Positions 15,194 through 23,326 of a DNA stretch of 64,000 nucleotides are shown here, in pieces. The notes beneath the pieces are model-generated. The model was given only the letters and a program-made list of their open reading frames with translations, was not told the DNA's origin and did no database searches. The stretch spans positions 1-64,000 of the forward strand of contig NZ_JQLX01000012.1 of the NCBI RefSeq assembly GCF_000744435.1, in the 5' to 3' direction. Each line of letters starts with the position of its first letter. Position 1 is the stretch's first letter. A program made the translations under genes and the position numbers. Source of the stretch: Hippea jasoniae. Its GTDB lineage: Bacteria > Campylobacterota_A > Desulfurellia > Desulfurellales > Hippeaceae.

Positions 15194-17107
15194 ATGTTTT
15201 TCTATGAAGTGTTGTTCAATTTAGCTATAAATAACGGTTTTATTTACCATTCAGATATTGAACTTGAAGTAGGCAGGCGTGTTGTTGTTGATTTTAAGTC
15301 AAAAGAGAAGATAGGGGTGGTATGGAGAAAAGCTAAAAAACCCGATTTTGAGACAAAACCGATTATTAACATACTTGATGATTTTGCCGTAGTTGATCAA
15401 GAACTCTATGAAACGATTGACTTTTTTTCATTCTACTATATGACAAAGAAGGGTTTGATGCTTAAATCGGCACTTCCAGCGTATCTATTTTATAGCAAAG
15501 AGAGCTGTAAACTTAACAGGCACGATTTTAAAGTAAAGATAACGCCTCCAAATTTTGAGTTGAGTAGATATCAAAAAGAAGCTATCGAGGGTATAAAGCT
15601 TGGTAGTTTTAATGTAAATCTGCTCTTTGGTGTGACAGGTAGCGGTAAAACGCAGGTTTATCTTGCTTTGATAGAGAAGGTTTTGGGTGAGGGCAAAAAA
15701 GCTGTTGTCCTTGTTCCTGAGATTGCATTGACACCACAATACATTGATATTTTTAATAATAGATTTGGCGATGGTGTTGTTGCTTTGATTCATTCTCGCC
15801 TGACGAGAAAACAGAAATTTGAGAACTGGCTGGACTTTGTTTCAAATAAAAAACCTGTTTTGATAGGCACCCGTTCGGCTGCCTTTGTGCCGTTAAACGG
15901 TGTGGGTATTATTGTAATTGATGAGGAAAACGATGAGTCGTATAAGCAGGAAAATCAGCCGTTTTACAACGCCAAAGATGTGCTTATATACAGGGCAAAT
16001 AAACATAAGATTCCTGTTGTTTTAAGCTCTGCAACGCCTACCTGTGAGAGCTATTTTAAAGCTAAAAATGGAAAATTCAATCTCTTCAGGCTTTTAGAAA
16101 GGGTTGGTTCAAAACATCTACCTACAGTTGAGTTTGTAAAACTCAATGGTGCAGAGCTTTTTTACGATTATACGATTAAGGCTATTGCTGAAACGATAAA
16201 CTCAAATAGGGCAGTGGCGGTATTAATCAACAGGCGTGGTTTTTCAAAATACCTCGTATGCAAAAGTTGTGGTTATATATTTCGATGCCCTAACTGTAGC
16301 GTTTCCTTGAGGTATCACAAAGAGGATCAAAAACTGAAGTGTCACTGGTGTGAGTCGATCTATGATTTGCCTGAAAAATGCCCAAAGTGCGGGTCGATTG
16401 AGATAGCAGCAAAAGGCTATGGCACCCAGAGGGTTTTTGAGTATTTGCAGAATATATTTAAGGATGCAAGACTTCAGCGGTTTGACAGGGATTCAACATC
16501 CAGAAAGGGAAGTTTTGAAAAGATCTTGACCGATTTAAGAAATGGTAAAATCGATATACTGATTGGCACGCAGATGCTTTCTAAAGGCCATGATATCTCA
16601 AGAATCGGGCTTGTGGTTATTGCAAATTATGAATCTTTATTTATGGTTGAAGATTTCAGGGCGTTTGAAAGGGCTGTATCGCTTGTTATTCAAACTGCTG
16701 GAAGAAGCGGAAGATTGGAAGATGGAAGAGTAATTATTCAAACCCAGCTTGATGAGCCACCATTTTATGAAATTGTTAAAAAACACGATTATGAGGCGTT
16801 TTTAAATCAGGAAATAGAATCGCGCAAATTGTTTAGATATCCACCTTTTAGCCGTATTATCAGGATAGTAGCAAGGTCTACAGACAGCTCAAAAGCAAGA
16901 AAGCTTGCAGACTCTATAAAGGAAAATTTGAGCGGCCTGGATTTTTTGGGACCTGCAAAATGTCCTATTTTTAAACTGAGAAATTTTTATCGCTACCATA
17001 TTATCATAAAAAGTAGCAATATTTTAAAGGATATTGAATATTTGAGTAAAAATATAACATTGAAAGATGGAATCTATTTTGACATTGACCCTGTTAGCTT
17101 TTTTTAG
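15194..17107 (+). CDS. priA: primosomal replication-restart helicase PriA
   Basis: This 637-residue superfamily 2 helicase has Walker A GVTGSGKT (about residue 150), the DEEN Walker B (IIVIDEEND) and SSATPT. A zinc-binding module carries eight cysteines (CKSC, CPNC, CHWC, CPKC, residues about 355-400), followed by TQMLSKGHD and QTAGRSGR. It restarts stalled replication forks. It begins immediately after the TtuA-like stop. It is somewhat shorter than E. coli PriA, mostly in the N-terminal DNA-binding region. Confidence 0.95.
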   Translation: MFFYEVLFNLAINNGFIYHSDIELEVGRRVVVDFKSKEKIGVVWRKAKKPDFETKPIINILDDFAVVDQELYETIDFFSFYYMTKKGLMLKSALPAYLFYSKESCKLNRHDFKVKITPPNFELSRYQKEAIEGIKLGSFNVNLLFGVTGSGKTQVYLALIEKVLGEGKKAVVLVPEIALTPQYIDIFNNRFGDGVVALIHSRLTRKQKFENWLDFVSNKKPVLIGTRSAAFVPLNGVGIIVIDEENDESYKQENQPFYNAKDVLIYRANKHKIPVVLSSATPTCESYFKAKNGKFNLFRLLERVGSKHLPTVEFVKLNGAELFYDYTIKAIAETINSNRAVAVLINRRGFSKYLVCKSCGYIFRCPNCSVSLRYHKEDQKLKCHWCESIYDLPEKCPKCGSIEIAAKGYGTQRVFEYLQNIFKDARLQRFDRDSTSRKGSFEKILTDLRNGKIDILIGTQMLSKGHDISRIGLVVIANYESLFMVEDFRAFERAVSLVIQTAGRSGRLEDGRVIIQTQLDEPPFYEIVKKHDYEAFLNQEIESRKLFRYPPFSRIIRIVARSTDSSKARKLADSIKENLSGLDFLGPAKCPIFKLRNFYRYHIIIKSSNILKDIEYLSKNITLKDGIYFDIDPVSFF

Positions 17108-17113
17108 TATAAT
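17085..17113 (+). promoter_or_regulatory. strong sigma-70 promoter for rpsU, inside the end of priA
   Basis: TTGACC at 17085-17090 and a perfect TATAAT at 17108-17113 are exactly 17 bases apart, with TTGACA directly in front at 17079-17084. Transcription should start near 17120, giving a leader of about 35 bases before rpsU. The -35 and spacer lie in priA coding sequence, and the -10 just follows its stop. Confidence 0.8.
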
Positions 17114-17155
17114 GAGCTTTGGTAGTAATAAATTTTTGAAAGCGGGGTGATTTTT

Positions 17156-17356
17156 TTGCCGGGCGTTATTGTAAGGGAGAATGAGAGTTTTGAGGAAGCC
17201 CTTAAGCGCTTTAAAAAACAGTGTGAAAGGGCGGGAATTCTCTCTGAAATCAAAAAGAGAGAAAGGTATGAAAAGCCCAGCGAACGCAGGAAGAAGAAGG
17301 CTTTAGCAGCACGGAAAAAACTTCTGAAACGCCTCAAAATGATGAAAAAGAGGTAG
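17156..17356 (+). CDS. rpsU: 30S ribosomal protein bS21
   Basis: The 66-residue basic protein reads (M)[26 protein letters not shown], then a Lys/Arg-rich tail ending KMMKKR, typical of bS21, which helps 30S engage mRNA. The start is TTG 17156, with GGGGTGA at 17144-17150 upstream; GTG 17147 would place non-family residues in front and overlaps the ribosome binding site. It has its own strong promoter and a terminator-like hairpin at its end. Confidence 0.93.
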   Translation: MPGVIVRENESFEEALKRFKKQCERAGILSEIKKRERYEKPSERRKKKALAARKKLLKRLKMMKKR

Positions 17357-17374
17357 CCTGGGGGCTGCCTCTTT
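17347..17374 (+). terminator. hairpin at the end of rpsU
   Basis: AAAGAGGTAGCC and GGCTGCCTCTTT pair across a short G-rich loop to form about 12 base pairs including one G-T pair. No T run follows, so it may be a weak terminator or a 3' mRNA-stabilising stem that partly isolates rpsU from the downstream rqcH gene. Confidence 0.55.
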
Positions 17375-17378
17375 AGTC

Positions 17379-18962
17379 ATGAATCACTACTTATTCAAGC
17401 ATTCAATTATTAAGATAAAAAATCTATTTTTAAACAGAAAGTTAACCTCTATTAAATCTCACAGCAGGACGCTGTTTAGTTTTGCATTTGAATCGATTGA
17501 TTATTACATTTTTGTTGACCTATCCTTGAATAATAGCTTTATCTATCCATTCAAAAAACGACTATCAAGAACCCAGCAGGAGCCGCCATTTGTTGTTTTT
17601 CTAAAGAAAAAACTTGTAGGTTTGAAGTTAATCGATGTCATTCAGCAAAACTCAGAAAGGATCGCTGTTTTTATGTTTGAGGATGTAAGGGATCATATAA
17701 GAAATAGGTTTAAGCTAATTTTTGAGATAATGGATAGAAATACCAATGCTATAGTTACAGATCAGGATAATGTAATTATACAGCCCTATCATTTAATAGA
17801 CAGCAGGGGTATATTTCCAAAGAAGGTTTATCAGCCATTTAATGAGAATATGCCCGATTTGCTTGTAGATGATAGAGAGCTTTTGCTAAAGAAGTTTATC
17901 CACGGGGAGGATATTTTAGGTTTTGGTGGCAAGCTAAGGCGTCTTATTAACGGCAAAGAGGAGTTTTTAAAGCTTATAGATGTTGTAAGAAGCAGCTTTC
18001 ACAGAGGGGATAGAACACTTTACCTCTATCCAAAAAATATTGTTTATCCATTTTTTATCAAAGGTGCAATAAGAGAAGTTGGTGATGATTTTTTGTTTGA
18101 TTTATACATAGAAAAACCTATGCGCAGGGAGTTTTATAATAAAAAAAACAACTTAAAAAGGACACTTCAAAAGAGACTGAAATCCTTAAAAAAAAGGCTC
18201 ATAAAGGTTGAAGGTGAGCTAAAAAAGGCAGAGAATTTTGATCAATATAGAATTTTTGCAGAAAATCTGCTTGCCCATCCAAATCTAAACACAAACTATA
18301 AAGATTTTGTTGAACTAAATGATATATATACAGCTGAAAAGATCACAATTCCGCTTAATCCAAAGTTAAGTTTATTTGATAATGCGCAAAACTACTATAA
18401 AAAATATAAAAAAGCCAAGAAGGCTATAGCTTTGATAGAAAATAGAAAGAAACAGACAGAAGAAGAGATATCGTTTTTAGAGCAGCTGATTTTTGATGTG
18501 GAAAATGCTGTTGTTGATGATGAGCTTGAGTATATTAAACAGATAGCATACGAGCATGGTTTGATTTTATCAAAGCCCAGACAGAAGCCATCTAAGGAAT
18601 ATAAACCATATGAAAAGATCACAATAGATGGGTTTGATGCCTACATTGGTAGAAATGCCAAGGGAAACGATATAGTTACGATGAGGCTTGCTAACAGGGA
18701 TGATGTGTGGTTTCATGTAAAAAATATACCTTCTGCCCATCTTGTTGTGAAAAATCCATCAAGGTTGCAAACACTGCCTGAGAGTGTTAAGATGGAGGCT
18801 GCAAGAATTGTTGCATGCAGAAGTAAGGCAAAAGATGGTGAGAAGGTAAGTGTGGATTTTACATCTGTTAAAAATGTTAAAAAACCAAAAGGTGCAAAGC
18901 CAGGCATGGTGATATATTCAAATTTTAAAACCCTGCAGGTGAAGAAAAATGGGTGTGGTTGA
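17379..18962 (+). CDS. rqcH: RqcH/NFACT-family ribosome quality control protein
   Basis: The 527-residue protein has the NFACT-N start, a long Lys/Glu-rich coiled coil (about residues 255-385), and the NFACT-R domain with DGFDAYIGRNAKGNDIVTMR and DVWFHVKNIPSAHLVV. RqcH binds split 60S/50S subunits carrying stalled chains and recruits Ala-tRNA for tailing. Older annotations call it fibronectin-binding protein. ATG 17379 lacks a clear ribosome binding site. It overlaps cvpA by 14 bases. Confidence 0.9.
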   Translation: MNHYLFKHSIIKIKNLFLNRKLTSIKSHSRTLFSFAFESIDYYIFVDLSLNNSFIYPFKKRLSRTQQEPPFVVFLKKKLVGLKLIDVIQQNSERIAVFMFEDVRDHIRNRFKLIFEIMDRNTNAIVTDQDNVIIQPYHLIDSRGIFPKKVYQPFNENMPDLLVDDRELLLKKFIHGEDILGFGGKLRRLINGKEEFLKLIDVVRSSFHRGDRTLYLYPKNIVYPFFIKGAIREVGDDFLFDLYIEKPMRREFYNKKNNLKRTLQKRLKSLKKRLIKVEGELKKAENFDQYRIFAENLLAHPNLNTNYKDFVELNDIYTAEKITIPLNPKLSLFDNAQNYYKKYKKAKKAIALIENRKKQTEEEISFLEQLIFDVENAVVDDELEYIKQIAYEHGLILSKPRQKPSKEYKPYEKITIDGFDAYIGRNAKGNDIVTMRLANRDDVWFHVKNIPSAHLVVKNPSRLQTLPESVKMEAARIVACRSKAKDGEKVSVDFTSVKNVKKPKGAKPGMVIYSNFKTLQVKKNGCG

Positions 18963-19470
18963 TATAGTTTTTGGTATTTTTTTGCTTGTGCTTGGATTAA
19001 GAGGCGTTTTGAGGGGCTTAATAAAGGAGGTTTTTGGGCTTGCAGGTCTTTTTGGTGGTATATTTGCAGCAATGCTATTTGCTAAAAACTTTGGAAGGGT
19101 AATTAGTTCGCATATTACTATTTCACCGGCTATCGCCTATGCATTTGCATTTTTCGCCATTTTTATCGTTGTTTATATTGTTTTGCTTGTTGCGGGATTT
19201 GTCATATCCTCTATAGCTCATAAGATTCAACTTGGATGGATAGATAGGGGTTTTGGTTTTTTATTTGGACTCCTGAAGGGTGCAGTTTTGATCGCTGTTG
19301 TTGCGTTTCTGCTTGAATCGTTTCCTTTTTTGAAAGGTTTTGATGTGGAGTTAAAGCATCGTTCTGTTATTTACTCAGCCATTGAAAAAGGCGTTAATAG
19401 ACTTGAAGTTGCAAGGTATCTACATCAGCTAAAACAAAAATCCAATTCTAAAATAACAGGAGGTATATAG
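18949..19470 (+). CDS. cvpA: CvpA-family membrane protein
   Basis: The 173-residue protein has four hydrophobic segments and the CvpA opening pattern VDIVFGIFLLVLGLRGVLRGLIKEVFGL, with WIDRGFGFLFGLLKG later. Family members sit in the inner membrane and are linked to envelope homeostasis and colicin V export; the biochemical role is not settled. It overlaps rqcH and is followed three bases later by an M23 peptidase, which suits an envelope role. Confidence 0.85.
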   Translation: MGVVDIVFGIFLLVLGLRGVLRGLIKEVFGLAGLFGGIFAAMLFAKNFGRVISSHITISPAIAYAFAFFAIFIVVYIVLLVAGFVISSIAHKIQLGWIDRGFGFLFGLLKGAVLIAVVAFLLESFPFLKGFDVELKHRSVIYSAIEKGVNRLEVARYLHQLKQKSNSKITGGI

Positions 19471-19473
19471 ATA

Positions 19474-20844
19474 ATGCGCAAGGGTAGGGTTCTTTTTGCG
19501 CTAATAATATTTTTTGGTTTAATCTATGCTGTTTATCAATATACACCTATTTTTAAGCCAAACACCATTGAGATTGTTGTTAAATCACCAAAAGCCTACT
19601 TTTCAGCAAATAAGACTGTTAATATAGCAATTTCTGATAAGACTGCTCCAATTAAAAGCATAAAGGTTGAACTTATAAGTATGAACACGACGATAAAACT
19701 CTTTGAGAAGCAGTTCAACGAACCACTTGTTAAACAGTTTGATGTAAATTTTAAACCCAACAAGGTTATCCCTCAGGGCAAGGCTGTTTTTGTTGTAAGC
19801 GTTGAGGATTATTCAAAAAGCAATTTTTTAAATGGCTTTAAGAAGGTTGTTCAATTTCCCGTATTTGTTGATTCAACCCCTCCCAAGGTTATTCTTTTAA
19901 GTGGCGTGTCACGGATTAAGATTGGTGGTGCGGCTCTGGCTATTTTTTATGTCAAAGATACCAATCTGAAGGATGTTTATCTTGGCGTCTCACGCGATGG
20001 CGTTGTGGATAGATTCAGGGCATATAATGCGCAAACTATATTTGGAAACCCCAATGTCTATTTAAGTTTTTTCACCTATCGTTTATCGAAATTAAAAAAC
20101 TATTCAACAAATATCTATGCAACTGATGAGGCGGGTAATTTGACGATTGTTCATGTGCCTGTGTTTTATACTACACCTAAGATTAGAACAAGCAGGATTA
20201 ATATAACTGATGAGTTTATCAAAACAAAGGTAATGGCGATTTTAGAGCATGAAGGTATTCCTAAAAAAGAGACACTGTTGGGTGATTTCCTGTATGTTAA
20301 TGATATTGTAAGAAAGCAAAATTATGCAAAGGTTAAAGAGATTTGCTCAAAAAGCGAGTCTAAAATCCTGTGGAAAGGTAGATTTAGTCAGCTGTTTCGC
20401 TCCGCAGTTACTGCAACATTCAACGATAAAAGGTTTTATTACTATAAAGGTAAATTGGTTGATGTTAAGTATCATAAGGGGTATGACCTTGCAAGTGTAA
20501 GGAATGCCAGAGTAAATGCTGCAAACTCAGGAAGGGTTGTTTTTGAAGGCTATCTTGGAGTCTATGGTAATACGATGATTATAGATCACGGTTTTGGCGT
20601 GTTTTCTTTATATGGACATCTGCAGAGTTTTCTTGTGTCTGTGGGCAGTTATGTGAAGAAAAATCAATATGTTGCTATCACAGATACAACCGGTCTTGCA
20701 GGTGGAGATCACCTCCATTTTGATGTTGTTGTTGATGGATATTACACAAACCCTGTGGATTGGTGGGATTATCACTGGATAAAGGCACATATTCTCAATG
20801 TTATAGATGAGGCAAAAACGCGTCTGTCTTTGCTTAATCAATAA
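19474..20844 (+). CDS. M23-family peptidoglycan endopeptidase
   Basis: The 456-residue protein has an N-terminal membrane anchor (about residues 5-25), a beta-rich region of roughly 300 residues, and a C-terminal LytM/M23 domain. The zinc motifs are HKGYD (about residue 340), LYGHL and GDHLHFDV, all catalytic residues present, so it should be an active periplasmic cross-link hydrolase. AGGAGG stands upstream of ATG 19474. It is probably co-transcribed with cvpA. Confidence 0.9.
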   Translation: MRKGRVLFALIIFFGLIYAVYQYTPIFKPNTIEIVVKSPKAYFSANKTVNIAISDKTAPIKSIKVELISMNTTIKLFEKQFNEPLVKQFDVNFKPNKVIPQGKAVFVVSVEDYSKSNFLNGFKKVVQFPVFVDSTPPKVILLSGVSRIKIGGAALAIFYVKDTNLKDVYLGVSRDGVVDRFRAYNAQTIFGNPNVYLSFFTYRLSKLKNYSTNIYATDEAGNLTIVHVPVFYTTPKIRTSRINITDEFIKTKVMAILEHEGIPKKETLLGDFLYVNDIVRKQNYAKVKEICSKSESKILWKGRFSQLFRSAVTATFNDKRFYYYKGKLVDVKYHKGYDLASVRNARVNAANSGRVVFEGYLGVYGNTMIIDHGFGVFSLYGHLQSFLVSVGSYVKKNQYVAITDTTGLAGGDHLHFDVVVDGYYTNPVDWWDYHWIKAHILNVIDEAKTRLSLLNQ

Positions 20845-20850
20845 CCTTTA

Positions 20851-22179
20851 ATGTTTTTTAAAAAGGTTGATCCAACCAGCGAACCATTATTAAGAGTCAT
20901 ATTCTTTTTATCCATACCTATGATACTTGAAATGGTTGCACAAAATGTTTTCAACTTTGTGGATATGTATTTTGTTTCACGAATCTCGGATAGCGCAATA
21001 GGTGCACTTGTTTCATCCAGTATAACCGTAATGGTTGTGTTTTCGTTTTCCGTTGGCGTTTCTACTGCTTCGGGGATTTTTATTTCAACCTACTGGGGTG
21101 GAAAAAAATATACCCGTGCTTTTTATCTTTACTCTAATGGGTTTTTCTTTAGCTTCTTGTTAGGTGTTTTTTTTAGTGTTGTTTTTGGAATTTTTCTTAC
21201 CAATATTGTTGATTTAGTAGGTTTAAGAGGTCAGACAGCCTTTTTTGCCAAAGAGTATCTTGGTATAATTCTGTTTGGTTTTCCTGTGAGTTTTTTGTTT
21301 TCATTTAATAATTCTACGCTAAGAAGCATTTCTCTTCCATCTTTTGCGCTGAAGATTATGGTTTTGAGCAATATTTTAAATATTATTTTTGATCCGTTGT
21401 TTATTTTCTATTTTGGGATGGGTATAAAGGGTGCAGCTTTATCCACAGTTTTATCGGTGTTTATCGGTATTTTTATTCAAACAAGGATGCTTGTTGGCAA
21501 TGGGTTTTATATAAAAATTGCCCTTAAGTATAAAATCATAAAAAAGATTGTGCAAAAAGGAGTTTATTCAACACTTCACTTGCTTTATAGAATCACAAGT
21601 ATGCTTGTTTTGATTAGAATTGTGGGTATGATTGCCCAGAATGCCATATCTTCCTACTCTGTAATTATCAGGATTTATCAGGTTTTATTGTTTATTGTGT
21701 TTGGCCTTGCCAATACAGCTTTTGTTATAGCAGGTCAAAACTACGGCGCTAAAAACTTTGATAGGGTTAAAAAGGGTGTTTTTAGCGTATTGGTTGTAGG
21801 TTTTGTTGTTATCGGATTGCTTGATATGACTTTATATATTTTTAAAGACAATGTTATAGGTATATTTGTAAATGAACTTGATGTTGCCTCATTAGCCAAA
21901 AGGGTTTTGTTTTTTTACTTTATCAGCTATCCTTTTGTGGCTCTTGCCACTATTTCTGCAAGAAGCAGTATGGCTTTGCATGATACAAAAAGACCCAGCC
22001 TGATAAATCTTGTTAATCTTTGGTTTTTTATGATACCGCTTGCTTATTTTTTGAGTAGAAAAATGGGCCTTGATGGTGTGTGGATTGCCATTGCTATCTC
22101 TAACTTTACAAATTTTTTGGCTAACTTTGTGTTGTTTAATTTTAATCTAAAGAGGGTTTATTATGAAATTAATAGTTAG
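20851..22179 (+). CDS. MATE-family efflux transporter
   Basis: The 442-residue inner-membrane protein has about twelve hydrophobic helices in two homologous halves. The MATE opening reads PLLRVIFFLSIPMILEMVAQNVFNFVDMYFVSRI, and GQNYGAKNFDRVKKGV starts the second half. These exporters use Na+ or H+ to expel cationic compounds. It begins six bases after the peptidase gene and overlaps the next gene by 17 bases. Substrate cannot be told from sequence. Confidence 0.92.
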   Translation: MFFKKVDPTSEPLLRVIFFLSIPMILEMVAQNVFNFVDMYFVSRISDSAIGALVSSSITVMVVFSFSVGVSTASGIFISTYWGGKKYTRAFYLYSNGFFFSFLLGVFFSVVFGIFLTNIVDLVGLRGQTAFFAKEYLGIILFGFPVSFLFSFNNSTLRSISLPSFALKIMVLSNILNIIFDPLFIFYFGMGIKGAALSTVLSVFIGIFIQTRMLVGNGFYIKIALKYKIIKKIVQKGVYSTLHLLYRITSMLVLIRIVGMIAQNAISSYSVIIRIYQVLLFIVFGLANTAFVIAGQNYGAKNFDRVKKGVFSVLVVGFVVIGLLDMTLYIFKDNVIGIFVNELDVASLAKRVLFFYFISYPFVALATISARSSMALHDTKRPSLINLVNLWFFMIPLAYFLSRKMGLDGVWIAIAISNFTNFLANFVLFNFNLKRVYYEINS

Positions 22180-23326
22180 CGATTATTTGTTTGATAAAGA
22201 AAAGCTGTATGACGATAGAGCCGTAGTTATGCATAAAAATAATGTTGTTGATGTGGCAACATTTAGAACGCTAAAGAAATGTTATCCAGAGGCAAGAATA
22301 GAGGAGTATTATGGAGGTGTTCTGTTTCCGGGATTTATCAATGCCCACACGCATATTGAGTTAAGCAATATGAAGGGTAAAACTAAAGAAGGAGAAGATT
22401 TTGTTGCCTGGCTAAAATCGATAATGAAAAACAAAGCCGCAACCGCTTCAGGGGGTCAAATTAAAAAAGCTATTTTTAAGCTTAAAAAAAGCGGCGTGGG
22501 TGCTGTTGGTGATATATCGAACACACTTAAAACTGCATTTTATCTTAAAAAATATATGCCAGAAAGCGTACTGTTCTGGGAAAACTACTCTTTGCTTGAA
22601 AATAAAGCAAAGCAGAAAATAGAAAAAATAAAAAAAAGCCTATTTCTTTTAGACATGGAAAAACCAAAGCTACGTTTGAGTCTGCATGCGGTTTATTCAA
22701 CCCACCCATGCCTTGCAGAATTTATATGCAATCACTACAAAGCACCTTTGAGTATCCATTTTCTTGAAAGCAAATACGAGGAGATGTTTTTAAAAAGGCA
22801 GGGCGGATTATTTGGTTTTTTAAAAGAGGCAGGGTTTATAGAAAATACAAAGATTTATTCTGATATCTGGGATTTTCTGAAAACCACTAAATGCTTAAAA
22901 CCCAAAACGATCTTTGTTCATTGTGTTTTGTGTAAAAAAAGGGATTTAGAAAAGATAAAACTGCTTGATGGCAGTGTATGTTTATGTTTACGAAGCAATG
23001 AGTTTATATCAAAACAATTGCCTGATGTTTATGCTATTTTAGAAAGTGGCATAAATGTAGCGATTGGCACAGACAGCCTTGCAAGCAATAAAAATTTGAA
23101 TTTCTTAGAAGAGCTTTCATTTATATACGAAAGATTCCCTTTAGTTGATCCAGAGGTTATATTTAAATGGGCAATTGATGGAGGCGCAGAGGCTTTGCAA
23201 CTTTACTGGGGATTTGTTAAAGGAGCTAAAGCATATCCGGTTTTTATACCCTCAACGGTTTATCACCCTTTGAGGTCAATTTTGGAAAAAGAGGAGGGGA
23301 GAGCTCCCCTTTTGGTTAACGCTTAA
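22163..23326 (+). CDS. amidohydrolase, probably aminodeoxyfutalosine-deaminase-like
   Basis: This 387-residue metal-dependent hydrolase has the metal motif FINAHTHIELSN (about residue 60), histidines in LSLHAVYS and LSIHFLES, and the catalytic aspartate in AIGTDSLASN. It resembles the Helicobacter-type enzymes that deaminate 6-amino-6-deoxyfutalosine in the futalosine menaquinone pathway, more than cytosine or SAH deaminases. The substrate is inferred; no other mqn gene is in the window, though a ubiE/menG methyltransferase is at 35930. Confidence 0.7.
   Translation: MKLIVSDYLFDKEKLYDDRAVVMHKNNVVDVATFRTLKKCYPEARIEEYYGGVLFPGFINAHTHIELSNMKGKTKEGEDFVAWLKSIMKNKAATASGGQIKKAIFKLKKSGVGAVGDISNTLKTAFYLKKYMPESVLFWENYSLLENKAKQKIEKIKKSLFLLDMEKPKLRLSLHAVYSTHPCLAEFICNHYKAPLSIHFLESKYEEMFLKRQGGLFGFLKEAGFIENTKIYSDIWDFLKTTKCLKPKTIFVHCVLCKKRDLEKIKLLDGSVCLCLRSNEFISKQLPDVYAILESGINVAIGTDSLASNKNLNFLEELSFIYERFPLVDPEVIFKWAIDGGAEALQLYWGFVKGAKAYPVFIPSTVYHPLRSILEKEEGRAPLLVNA
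23295..23313. terminator. bidirectional hairpin between convergent operons
   Basis: AGGGGA pairs with TCCCCT around the loop GAGC, with four Ts on the plus side and an AT-rich run (CTTTTT) further on the minus side. It lies in the last codons of the amidohydrolase gene and next to the end of flgE, so it can stop both convergent transcripts. Confidence 0.6.
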
